This document shows positions 9,953 to 17,177 of a stretch of DNA of 64,000 nt, piece by piece. Position numbers and translations under genes: made by a program. Origin of the DNA: Janthinobacterium sp. 64 (GTDB taxonomy: Bacteria; Pseudomonadota; Gammaproteobacteria; Burkholderiales; Burkholderiaceae_D); contig NZ_PHUG01000001.1 in assembly GCF_002813325.1 (NCBI RefSeq), positions 5,518,001 to 5,582,000 on the forward strand, written 5' to 3'. Each line of letters begins with the position of its first letter. Within the stretch, counting starts at the first letter, position 1. Under the pieces are notes generated by a model. The model saw nothing but the letters and a program-made list of their open reading frames with translations, made no database searches and had not been told where the DNA came from.

Positions 9953-9992
9953 CATTGCATTGCATTGCATTGCATTGCATTGCATTGCATTG
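9953..9992. repeat. CATTG pentanucleotide tandem repeat, eight copies
   Basis: Eight perfect head-to-tail CATTG units cover 9953-9992, ending about 100 bp before the lipoprotein gene at 10094. Such repeats change copy number by slippage. Being outside the reading frame, this one could alter promoter spacing rather than frame. It lies at the change from a GC-rich patch (9830-9945) back to AT-rich DNA. Confidence 0.9.
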
Positions 9993-10093
9993 TATTCACC
10001 GGCGTCTTTTAACTTCTTTCATTTACTGCTCTTCATTTTTCAGTGCATTGCTGTCAGAATGTTGGCAATACTTAGTCACCCAAGGATCAAAAA

Positions 10094-11074
10094 ATGAGTT
10101 TGTCGCAAACGAGAAAAGGAATGCTGGCCGGAATACTTGTTGCTGGACTCCTTGGCGGATGTACCACTACAGAGAAGTATGCGGCCTATAAAAAGGAAGC
10201 CCAACAAGATCACGTTGAGGCAGGAAAATTTCAGCTGATGACTGGTGATCCGCGCATGAGTGGCCAGAATTACTACGCCCGATTGACCAATTCGAATGGC
10301 CTCTGGACCAGCGAATTGAGCGCCAAACAATTCCGGCGAACCAACGAGCACCAAGAGTTATTCGTAATAGATGTAGAGAAAATGCAGATTAAGCCAGATT
10401 TCGTTACGGCGCGTGGCGACCATGTCATTGTGCCTGATAAGTATCAAACGGTAATTTGTCCCCCGGATTTCATCTCCAGTGAATTAAAAAAAGTGAAATA
10501 CACAGTATGTACGACAGTATTTGCTGCTTCACTTGGCAGTGTCAAATGGACTGAGATGGCAGCGGTCGTGGCAGGCTCGGACTTGCCGGAGAAGGTACTT
10601 GGTATGGCAACTGTTCAAGCCAAAGATGCTGCGCAGGTGGAGGCGGATAAAAAAGCGGTGGCTGTCCGAGTTGAGGAAGGCGCAAGGTTGAGGGCGATCC
10701 AAGAAAAGGAAAAGTATCAGTTGCTAAAGCGCGACGGTGATGCACGCGCTGACATCCAATTTGAGGCGAGAAGCAGGGCTCGTGCGCTGCAATGCGGTCC
10801 GGCAGATTTTGCTGATTCATACATCAGCGAGAATAAGAAATTCATGGCATACCGCTATGAACATAATCCCGGCATGAAGGCAATTTTCACATCCGCCAAA
10901 GAGATGGAGCAACAGATAATGCGCGAGATGAATTCTGCAGTGCCATATGATGTTCGGACATGTACCGAGGATGTGCGGAGTATGATCGCTCTTCAAAAAA
11001 GTCGAACTCAAGAAATGCTCACCGTAAAACAGATGTCCGAGAAGTTCAAGCGGGACCAGAAGATTTCTAAATGA
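10094..11074 (+). CDS. Lipoprotein of unknown function
   Basis: A 326-residue protein with a lipoprotein signal: positive N-terminus, hydrophobic stretch and lipobox LLGGC with Cys at about 23, so it is anchored in the inner or outer membrane. The residue after Cys is Thr, which favours export to the outer membrane. A long helical, highly charged segment (about 170-235, KDAAQVEADKKAV to QFEARSRARAL) may be a coiled coil. Four cysteines occur in the mature part. No family is recognised. It shares AT-rich composition and style with the secreted protein upstream and may be functionally linked to it. The CATTG repeat lies in its upstream region. Confidence 0.75.
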   Translation: MSLSQTRKGMLAGILVAGLLGGCTTTEKYAAYKKEAQQDHVEAGKFQLMTGDPRMSGQNYYARLTNSNGLWTSELSAKQFRRTNEHQELFVIDVEKMQIKPDFVTARGDHVIVPDKYQTVICPPDFISSELKKVKYTVCTTVFAASLGSVKWTEMAAVVAGSDLPEKVLGMATVQAKDAAQVEADKKAVAVRVEEGARLRAIQEKEKYQLLKRDGDARADIQFEARSRARALQCGPADFADSYISENKKFMAYRYEHNPGMKAIFTSAKEMEQQIMREMNSAVPYDVRTCTEDVRSMIALQKSRTQEMLTVKQMSEKFKRDQKISK

Positions 11075-11266
11075 GATGTTAATGTTCGCAGTTATCGGGG
11101 GCAGATACCATCTTGAATGAAAAGTCCTTTTGCCCAGTAATGCGCATGGCGCACTCATACCGTCGTTTACACGTGCCACAGCTCGACCGCTGAAGTAGGC
11201 CATTTGTGCAACAGAGCCAACTTGCTGTATAAAGTTGTTTTTTTAAATATAGCATGAGGATAAGAA

Positions 11267-11614
11267 ATGGAGTCGAAAGATGTTGGGATATCCAAGGAAG
11301 TTGGAAAATATTTATACCGTATCGCTCCAGAGGATGCAAAAATAATTCTGATGATTGCCGTCCTTTCTCCCGAAGGTGACGTTGGGCGCTTTGAGTTTTA
11401 TTCAAACAATGGAGTTGCTGAGGGAACGTTTTCCGTCAGTGATGCAGATGTGAAGAAACTTATTGACTTGCTTGGTGAACATCAGCAATTCATGGTTAGT
11501 AATAATCAGCCTGCATGGACGCGTTGCGAGTTTACGGTAAATGTTGATTCCGATAAATTTTCTATGGAACTGGGTTATGAGGGGGATATGTTTAAATTGG
11601 GTTCCTTGCGATAA
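11267..11614 (+). CDS. Small cytosolic protein of unknown function, possibly immunity-like
   Basis: A 115-residue acidic, soluble protein with no signal peptide. It has a good ribosome site (TGAGGATAAGAA) before ATG 11267 and AT-rich composition. The pattern of alternating strands and helices (RFEFYSNNGVAEGTFSVSD, KKLIDLLGEH, WTRCEFTVNVDSDKFSMEL) resembles small immunity proteins of the YezG/DUF600 sort that occur in variable islands, but this is a weak resemblance seen by eye. No toxin gene is recognisable next to it; the upstream 190 bp contain no convincing gene. Confidence 0.55.
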   Translation: MESKDVGISKEVGKYLYRIAPEDAKIILMIAVLSPEGDVGRFEFYSNNGVAEGTFSVSDADVKKLIDLLGEHQQFMVSNNQPAWTRCEFTVNVDSDKFSMELGYEGDMFKLGSLR

Positions 11615-11709
11615 TTTATAGGTGACTTTGGTTTTGGTGGGGTGAGGGCGGTGGTTTTAATCAGATTTCACTTGGTGTCGCCAATGCGGATCAGCACGAA
11701 ACTAGAAAA

Positions 11710-11979
11710 TTAACATTTCCTGGGAATCTGATTGACAAGGAAATCGTGCGCCACCTGCATGAATAAAACAGGAGAATCGTTGTATGCCTCGTGTCCTGCA
11801 TATGGAATATTCAGGAAGGCACAACCTTTTATTTGACTTCGTAACAGAAATGGACTCCCGATAGCATTGCCTATGATTTCAAAGTAGATTTCGGCATCCT
11901 CAACGGATAAGTGCTGGCATGAAGAATGCGTAAAAGTCGTCATCGTGAATTTATCCCTGTATTTTGATTTGTAGATCAT
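11710..11979 (-). pseudogene. Alpha/beta-hydrolase with internal deletion
   Basis: A frame of 89 codons joins the two extremities of an alpha/beta hydrolase. The N-terminal part (HLSVEDAEIYFEIIGNAIGSPFLL) corresponds to the first strands before the oxyanion loop. The C-terminal part (IPYAGHEAYNDSPVLFMQVAHDFL) is the catalytic-histidine region that normally closes the fold some 200 residues later. The nucleophile elbow and acid residue are missing. The deletion is in frame, so a short product could be made, but it cannot be an active hydrolase. The gene sits in the AT-rich island. Confidence 0.65.
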
Positions 11980-12109
11980 ACGTGGGTCGACTGTCAGTTT
12001 TTGTCAGTATCTGATCGGTATCTGGCCCTCGCGCGCGCTCTCGCCCGCACGGTGCCTTCTGCTGTAGCTTTTGATATTCCTCGATGTGGACCTTGCCTGC
12101 ACAGAAGTA

Positions 12110-12125
12110 CTGTGTAAAAATACAG
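12110..12125. promoter_or_regulatory. LexA-type SOS box upstream of the GFA-family gene
   Basis: CTGTGTAAAAATACAG matches CTGT-N8-ACAG exactly, with an AT-rich core and flanking T/G that extend the symmetry. It ends 25 bases before the ATG at 12151 and could overlap the promoter. One perfect match of this pattern is expected by chance about once in a window of this size, so damage control of the gene is only possible. Confidence 0.4.
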
Positions 12126-12150
12126 TGTCAACTTTCAAAAAGGACACCTC

Positions 12151-12543
12151 ATGATCAAAGGCAGTTGCTGCTGTGGTTCGGTAAAGTTTGAATTGGCATC
12201 CCCCCCAAGCATGATGGGCATGTGTCACTGTTCTCGTTGTCGGAAGGCCGGAGCGAGTGCCTTGGCCTTTGTGGATAAAAATTCTTTTACCTTGCTGGAG
12301 GGGCGAGAATTTATTCAACGCTATGAGCCAGAGCCTCCGTTTACATATGCAAGAACTTTTTGCAAAAACTGCGGAACGTCGTTGGGGGAAATTGGCTCAG
12401 AGAATGATTCATTTCCAATATCGCTTAACTGTCTGGATGATGACCCTGAGGTAAGAATGCAATTTCATGTTCATGTTGGCTCCAAGCCTGCATGGTATGA
12501 AATTTGTGACAATGCAAAACAGTTTCAAGAAAGTCCGGCATAA
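12151..12543 (+). CDS. GFA-family (CENP-V-like) zinc protein
   Basis: A 130-residue protein of the glutathione-dependent formaldehyde-activating enzyme (GFA/CENP-V) fold. The zinc ligands are visible: CCCGSVKF at 6-13, CHCSRCRK at 25-32, and CKNCGTS near 72-78. Family members include S-hydroxymethylglutathione-handling proteins and many of unknown substrate. This fold is small, cytosolic and usually stands alone. The ribosome site is AAAAAGGA. A strong hairpin terminator follows directly, so it is monocistronic. A LexA-like box overlaps its promoter region. Composition is AT-rich like its neighbours. Confidence 0.88.
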   Translation: MIKGSCCCGSVKFELASPPSMMGMCHCSRCRKAGASALAFVDKNSFTLLEGREFIQRYEPEPPFTYARTFCKNCGTSLGEIGSENDSFPISLNCLDDDPEVRMQFHVHVGSKPAWYEICDNAKQFQESPA

Positions 12544-12544
12544 T

Positions 12545-12576
12545 AAAAAAAGCCAGTCAGTTGACTGGCTTTTTTA
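12545..12576 (+). terminator. Rho-independent terminator, probably bidirectional
   Basis: AGCCAGTCA (12551-12559), loop GT, TGACTGGCT (12562-12570), with A7 before and a T run after. It ends the GFA-family transcript and, from the other strand, could end the cytochrome c transcript. Confidence 0.9.
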
Positions 12577-12619
12577 TCGCACTCTTGATATTTCGAAGAA
12601 TGTCGATGTTCGTTTTCTG

Positions 12620-12687
12620 CCTTCGCGTCCCGCATGTGAAATTTGAAGGGCCGGCCTGTCGGCCCAACTCGCTCCGAACCCTCCAAC
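12620..12687. repeat. Diverged repeat, copy B part 1
   Basis: About 68 bases align with 2515-2582 with roughly 13 differences, nearly all transitions plus a one-base gap. It contains the T-arm-like string GTGAAATTTGAA corresponding to GTGAGATTCGAA of copy A. It lies just beyond the end of the cytochrome c gene. It may mark the far border of the island that begins beside tRNA-Ser. Confidence 0.45.
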
Positions 12688-12710
12688 GGTGCACCGATAT
12701 TGCCTGAAAA

Positions 12711-13094
12711 TCATCGATTTTTTGTAATCACGCCACTCATGTATTGATTCAAGTCGCGAAAATCCTGAACCTTCCATGCGTAAGGCGATATTTTTACGCC
12801 ATTTTCTCGCAAAGTTTTTGGGATCAAGTCGCCATTCGGGCGAAGTATGACTGATGAAACAATCACGCCCGGATAATCTTTCAGGCGTTTTTTGAAGGCG
12901 GTGGTTGTAAGGTCAGGCGTGGGAGGATTGCTTTTATTCGCCAATGGCCCGCTTCCCTTGATATCTGTTCCGTGGCACACGGCGCATCGCTGTATATAGA
13001 GATTTTTCCCGTTGATATTATCCGCGAAGGATGGTGATGCTTGAATTAGCGATAGCATTCCCAGCGAGGCGATGAATGTTATTTTGATTTTCAT
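12711..13094 (-). CDS. Small periplasmic c-type cytochrome
   Basis: A 127-residue exported cytochrome c. The signal peptide runs MKIKITFIASLGMLSLIQASPSFA (about 24 residues). The single heme site is RCAVCHG with C37, C40 and H41. A methionine near the end (NQYMSG) is the likely axial ligand. Length and layout fit the class I 'cytochrome c' electron carriers that accept electrons in the periplasm. The start at 13094 is preferred to one five codons upstream because it gives a standard signal peptide. No oxidoreductase partner is adjacent. It lies between the two parts of a diverged repeat and shares the AT-rich composition of the island. Confidence 0.85.
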   Translation of the reverse strand: MKIKITFIASLGMLSLIQASPSFADNINGKNLYIQRCAVCHGTDIKGSGPLANKSNPPTPDLTTTAFKKRLKDYPGVIVSSVILRPNGDLIPKTLRENGVKISPYAWKVQDFRDLNQYMSGVITKNR

Positions 13095-13202
13095 GTGGTC
13101 TTGTATCAATAAAATCTGAGTCGATTATTATATCTGCCGTTGTTCGGTTGCACCAGTTTGGTGATTCGGGAGCGAAATGGTGGTGCCAGTGATAAGGGCG
13201 CG

Positions 13203-13290
13203 CCGCGTGGTTCCGCTTATTTCCTCGGTTGAGCCAGTTTCTACGGCGTCCAGCACCTCCGTTCGTGTGCAATGCCATGGAATGACCCCG
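13203..13290. repeat. Diverged repeat, copy B part 2
   Basis: It aligns with 2632-2716: GTGGTT, TGAGCCAG, GTTCGTGT and GAATGACC-type blocks occur in the same order with nearly the same spacing. The match is weaker than for part 1. In this copy, unlike at 2.6 kb, the cytochrome c gene separates the two parts. Confidence 0.35.
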
Positions 13291-13296
13291 ATGTGC

Positions 13297-13692
13297 TCAG
13301 GTAGGCGCCATCGGCCCCTTGTTGATGGGTACGAACACTGTCCATTTCTTTTGTATCGTGGGCGTTACGGTCTGGTCGCAACTTACCGCAACATTCGCTC
13401 CAGACAAGCCATGGCTCTTCGGAGCCCATTTCACGCGCAGCGATACCGCACATCTGGCAACCAGAATCTTCCGGTTCGGCTCCATGGCCTGCCACTTTGT
13501 TCCATTTTTCAGATTCTCTGCTGCAATAAACTGTACCGCAGCCTCCCTTATCTCAAACAATCCATGTATGTCACCGCGTGTCCGATCCTCGTCAAGCGTG
13601 CTGGCAAACGCCGATGAGGCACCCGCAACAAGAAAAAAGGATCCAGCAATGGTGGTGTACACGCGTTTATTCAATCGTAACGGTAGCAACAT
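13297..13692 (-). CDS. Exported protein of unknown function
   Basis: A 131-residue protein with an N-terminal signal (about MLLPLRLNKRVYTTIAGSFF, continuing LVAGASSAFA, cleavage near 30). The mature part has two cysteines (ARCAVSLR, SCDQT) that could form a disulfide. The start at 13692 is preferred to 13710 because AAGGA lies about ten bases upstream of it. No family is recognised. It overlaps the edge of a diverged repeat and lies at the end of the AT-rich island. A role in the periplasm is all that can be inferred. Confidence 0.6.
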   Translation of the reverse strand: MLLPLRLNKRVYTTIAGSFFLVAGASSAFASTLDEDRTRGDIHGLFEIREAAVQFIAAENLKNGTKWQAMEPNRKILVARCAVSLRVKWAPKSHGLSGANVAVSCDQTVTPTIQKKWTVFVPINKGPMAPT

Positions 13693-13844
13693 ATTTATAA
13701 TCCTTGCCAAGTTTGTTCTTTATCAGATAAGTTTCAGCGTGCCTGCTTGCGTGGCTTGGCCGCCTCGGTTTTGAACTCTCCGGCAATGCATGCATTATTC
13801 GGCGCAACCATTGAGTGAGCGCTTACAAAAACTCTTGCACACTT

Positions 13845-14315
13845 ATGATACCTGTCTACACCCTCGCCGTAGCCTTGGCACAAGACCCCGCCCGCTTCGC
13901 CAAGACGCAATCGCTCACGCTCGACAGCGCCAAGCCCCACATGGGACTGAAAGGCAGGCACGGCCTGTTCGCTTCCGACGCATGGTGGGACAGCATCAAA
14001 GCCGGCCGCATCCAGACGCAAACGGTGACGGGCAGCATCGAACGCACGTATTTCGCGGGCCAGGACAGCCGCCGTGGCGATCAAGTCAACAGCTTCATCC
14101 TGCGCCTGACTGACGGTTCGACAGTCGACGAAAGTATCTACATGCAGCGCAAGCAGGATATCGCACTGTTCGTGCCCGGCGCCATGGTGACGATGGTGTA
14201 TGCGCTGGACGAACTGAAGGAACAGCCGGCCGTGGATGGCAGTGTCAATGTCGCGCGTATCGTGCTGGAAGTGTACTGCGCTTTGCCGCCACACCGCCCA
14301 TCTGCGCAGAATTGA
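13845..14315 (+). CDS. Conserved-type hypothetical protein
   Basis: A 156-residue soluble protein with GC-rich, chromosome-like codon use, marking the return from the island to the backbone. The body alternates strands and helices (DSIKAGRIQTQTVTGSIERTYF, FILRLTDGSTVDESIYM, IALFVPGAMVTMVYALDEL) and resembles a small beta-barrel or OB-like domain, but no family is recognised. The start is uncertain: ATG 13845 (MIPVYTLAVALAQ) or a GTG ten codons upstream. No Shine-Dalgarno sequence is obvious for either. No operon partner. Confidence 0.6.
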   Translation: MIPVYTLAVALAQDPARFAKTQSLTLDSAKPHMGLKGRHGLFASDAWWDSIKAGRIQTQTVTGSIERTYFAGQDSRRGDQVNSFILRLTDGSTVDESIYMQRKQDIALFVPGAMVTMVYALDELKEQPAVDGSVNVARIVLEVYCALPPHRPSAQN

Positions 14316-14409
14316 TCCCGGACAAGTTTCCAACCGAAATTCGTTTGACCGCCCCCCGCGCCAGGTCTAGAGTCGTTGAAGAGACCTCAACCGACTGCAT
14401 CCCCACGCC

Positions 14410-14607
14410 ATGGCCAAGCCCTTTCCCTTGAACCCCAAGAATCCCGAACGCATCTGCTGGGGTTGCGACAAGTATTGCCCGCCGGACGCCATGCGCTGCG
14501 GCAATGGTTCCGAACGCACGCAGCACCCCATCGAACTGTTTGGGGAAGGCTGGAATGACTGGGGGCTGGCGGCCGCTGACAAGAAAGAGGACGAAAGCAA
14601 GCCTTAG
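14410..14607 (+). CDS. DUF3079 family protein
   Basis: A 65-residue protein matching the small DUF3079 family found in Burkholderiales and related bacteria. It has the typical opening (MAKPFPLNPKNPERICWGCD), conserved cysteines in CWGCDKYCPPDAMRCGNGS, and the following TQHPIELFGEGWNDWG. The four cysteines look like a small metal site, but this has not been shown for the family as far as I know. It is cytosolic and expressed alone. Confidence 0.9.
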   Translation: MAKPFPLNPKNPERICWGCDKYCPPDAMRCGNGSERTQHPIELFGEGWNDWGLAAADKKEDESKP

Positions 14608-14674
14608 GCAAGCGCACCATGCGGAGCGGCGCTACAATTGCCCATCGCACACGCGCCCTCGCTGAGAAAATCAC

Positions 14675-15169
14675 ATGCAAGCAACCCTGTCCCGCTGGCT
14701 GGCAAGCAGTGCCGGTGACTACACCTTGGTGTAACACCCGGCCGTGCACACCATCGATGAAGCACTGAAGCACGTGCCGGCCATGTCCGGCCTGATGGTG
14801 AAAAACCTGTTCGTGCGTGACGAGAAGGGCCGCCGGCATTTTCTCGTCATCGTGCCGTTCGACAAGCGCATCAACCTGGCGGCGCTGGGGCGCTTGCTGA
14901 CGGCCAGCAAGTTGAGCATGGCCTCGCCCGAGCGTTTGCTGCAGCACCTCGGTATCACTCCTGGCTCCGTCAGCCTGTTTGCGCTGATACACGACGGCGC
15001 ACAGGCGGTGGAACTGGTGCTGGACCAGGCCGTATGGGAAGCTGATTCTGTGCAAGCCCATCCGCTGCGCAATACGGCCACCGTGGTGCTGTCGCATGCC
15101 ATCTTGGCCAGTTTCCTGGCGCATACGGGGCACGTGCCCCGCATCGTGACGGTGCCGGCGGCTGATTAA
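14675..15169 (+). pseudogene. YbaK/ProX-type aminoacyl-tRNA deacylase gene with in-frame stop
   Basis: ATG 14675 opens MQATLSRWLASSAGDYTLV, then TAA at 14732-14734, then in the same frame HPAVHTIDEALKHVPAMSGL. In YbaK/ProX-like editing proteins this position is normally Glu (EHPxVxT), so a single G-to-T change of GAA or GAG explains the stop. The rest is intact: MVKNLFVRDEKGRRHFLVIV and GSVSLFALIHD are the hallmark segments of free-standing deacylases that hydrolyse misacylated tRNA-Pro. Restart at GTG 14744 could give 141 residues lacking the first helix. It could be a true pseudogene, a suppressed stop or a sequencing error. Confidence 0.8.
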
Positions 15170-15178
15170 ACGGTCGCC

Positions 15179-16414
15179 TCAGTGCCCGGCCACGGGCGCC
15201 GCACCGCTGCGCCGTCCTGGCCGGAAACCGTGCGCGCGTGCCGTCCAGGCGAACGCGAACGCCAGCACCAGCAATGCCACCATGGCCCAGGGAAAGGCCC
15301 CTGCGCCCCAGGTTTCCAGCAGGGCGCCACCCACCACGCCCGCGGCCGCAATCGCCCCATTCCACGCCACCACATTCATCGACAAGGCCACGTCGGCGCC
15401 GCTGCCGGCCGTGTCCGCCAGCGCCGTCTGTAACAGCGTTGCCGCGCCGCCGAAGGACAAGCCCCAGACGGCCATGCCCAGATAGATCACAAAGGGAATG
15501 TGCGAGGCGACGCCCAGCGCCAGGGCCGTCGCGGCAAACACGGCCAGGCTGGCCAGCACGGTGGCGCGCAAATGGCGCTCGACCAGTTTACCCGTGATCC
15601 ATATGCCGGCCATGGCGGCGGCGCCAAAGACGAGCAGCACCAGGTCGATGCGCGCCGTCAATCCGGCCGGTGCCACGAACGGGGCAATGTAGGTGTAGAG
15701 AATATTGTGCGCCAGCATCCAGGCGATGACGACGGCCAGCACGGGCCGCACGCCCGGCGTCGTGAAGACGCGGCGCAGGGGCAGGCGCTCATGGACGGAC
15801 TGGCCGGGATAGTCCGGCACCTTCGCCAGTACCCAGGCAATCAGGATCAACGTCAGGGCGGAAATGATCCAGAACGCGGCGCGCCAGCCGACGAGCGAAC
15901 CGAGCAGGGTGCCCAGCGGCACGCCCAGGGACAGGGCGACGGGCGCGCCCACCATGGCCAGCGCCAGGGCGCGGCCTTGCTGCTGCGGCGCCACCATGCG
16001 CCGCGCGTAGCCGGCCAGCAAGCTCCACGCCAGCCCGGCCGCCATGCCGGCAAAGAAGCGGGCCGCCAGGGTCAGCCAGTAGTGCGATGACAGGGCTGTG
16101 ACGGTATTGAACACGAGAAAGCCGATGATGGTCAGCAGCAGCACGTTACGGCGGCGCCAGCCGCGCGTGGCGATGGTCAGCGGAATGGCCGCCAGCAGGG
16201 AGCCGAGCGCATAGGCCGTGACCATTTGCCCGGCCAGCGCGGCGCTGATGCCGAGGCCCGCGCTGATCTGTGGCAACAAGCCGGCGGGCAAGGTTTCCGT
16301 GACGATGCAGATAAAACCCGTCATGGCCAGGGCCAGCAGGCCGGCAACGGGGAGGCGGTCGGCCAGCACTGGGCTGGCTCCGATAGTGATAGTGGCGTGA
16401 TTCACGGCAAACAT
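15179..16414 (-). CDS. MFS transporter, drug/sugar efflux type
   Basis: A 411-residue major facilitator superfamily transporter with about 12 hydrophobic segments. ETLPAGLLPQISAGL near the first helix and GWRRRNVLLLT in the loop between helices 2 and 3 place it in the DHA1/AraJ-like group of proton-driven efflux pumps. The start at 16414 is chosen because earlier codons (93 of them) are not MFS-like and run across the divergent promoter. It is divergent from a TetR regulator at 16560, the classic arrangement of a repressor-controlled efflux pump. The exported compound is unknown. Confidence 0.92.
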   Translation of the reverse strand: MFAVNHATITIGASPVLADRLPVAGLLALAMTGFICIVTETLPAGLLPQISAGLGISAALAGQMVTAYALGSLLAAIPLTIATRGWRRRNVLLLTIIGFLVFNTVTALSSHYWLTLAARFFAGMAAGLAWSLLAGYARRMVAPQQQGRALALAMVGAPVALSLGVPLGTLLGSLVGWRAAFWIISALTLILIAWVLAKVPDYPGQSVHERLPLRRVFTTPGVRPVLAVVIAWMLAHNILYTYIAPFVAPAGLTARIDLVLLVFGAAAMAGIWITGKLVERHLRATVLASLAVFAATALALGVASHIPFVIYLGMAVWGLSFGGAATLLQTALADTAGSGADVALSMNVVAWNGAIAAAGVVGGALLETWGAGAFPWAMVALLVLAFAFAWTARAHGFRPGRRSGAAPVAGH

Positions 16415-16458
16415 CCTTGTAAAGAGATCAGGCGCAGGAGTGCCCTGACCGTCATGGC

Positions 16459-16482
16459 GGTACATATATATCGTTCGGTACA
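16459..16482. promoter_or_regulatory. Candidate TetR operator between MFS and TetR genes
   Basis: GGTACA occurs at 16459-16464 and again at 16477-16482, an exact direct repeat with an 18-bp period around an AT-rich core (TATATATCGTTC). It lies about 50 bp upstream of the MFS start and 80 bp upstream of the tetR start, where a shared repressor site is expected. No experimental support. Confidence 0.4.
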
Positions 16483-16559
16483 AATATAGGTGATGGCGTG
16501 CTCCGTTGTCAACGACTTCTGTATCGAGTAGTATGTAAGTAGATGAAAGGGAGCGATCG

Positions 16560-17177
16560 ATGGCGCAAATGGGACGGCCGCGCACGTTCGACCGGCAGGC
16601 AGCGGTCGAGCAGGCCATGTTTTTATTCTGGCAGCAAGGGTATGAGTCGACGTCCTTGAGCCAGCTCAAGGCGAGCCTGGGCGGCGGCATTTCCGCGCCC
16701 AGCTTTTATGCGGCGTTCGGCTCGAAGGAAGCGTTGTTCCGCGAGGCGGCGCAATGCTATCTGGATACCTTTGCGCGCGTCACGCAGTGTTTGTGGGACG
16801 AAGGCCTGGCGCCGCGCGCGGCCGTCGAGCTGGCCTTGCGCCAGTCGGCCCGCATGCAGTCCGATGCGGGGCATCCGCCCGGTTGCATGGTGGCGCTCGG
16901 CTGCATGAGCGCGCCGACGGCCGAACATGCGGCCGTGGCCGCACCGCTGACCGCTTCGCGCGCGCGCACGCGCGCCGGCTTCGTGCGCTGCGTCGAGCGG
17001 GGCATGGTCAGCGGCGAATTGCCCGCAGATACGGATGCAGCGGCTCTGGCATCCGTCTTCGACAGCTTTTTATCGGGCGTGTCGATTCAGGCCCGCGATG
17101 GCGTTGGCTACGCCGTGTTTGACGGGGCGATTAGCCAGTTGATGCGCGTGTGGGATGCCAACCGCTTGACCGCTTAG
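16560..17177 (+). CDS. TetR/AcrR-family regulator
   Basis: A 205-residue TetR-type repressor. The N-terminal helix-turn-helix is evident (GRPRTFDRQAAVEQAMFLFW, then GYESTSLSQLKASLG and SFYAAFGSKEALFREA). The all-helical ligand-binding domain follows, with GHPPGCMVALGC typical of the YdeS/'TetR_C' subgroup. It is divergent from the MFS pump and presumably represses it until a ligand binds. The stop overlaps by four bases with the end of the convergent GNAT gene. Confidence 0.92.
   Translation: MAQMGRPRTFDRQAAVEQAMFLFWQQGYESTSLSQLKASLGGGISAPSFYAAFGSKEALFREAAQCYLDTFARVTQCLWDEGLAPRAAVELALRQSARMQSDAGHPPGCMVALGCMSAPTAEHAAVAAPLTASRARTRAGFVRCVERGMVSGELPADTDAAALASVFDSFLSGVSIQARDGVGYAVFDGAISQLMRVWDANRLTA

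Noticed and set aside
9953..9992. CRISPR array or iteron origin
   Set aside because: The tract is a plain 5-bp tandem repeat with no spacers, and no cas or rep gene is present. No other CRISPR-like array was seen in the window.
13734..14333. A 199-codon minus-strand frame
   Set aside because: The plus-strand frame at 13845-14315 has the more protein-like composition; this one is its antisense. Neither has a recognised family, so some doubt remains.
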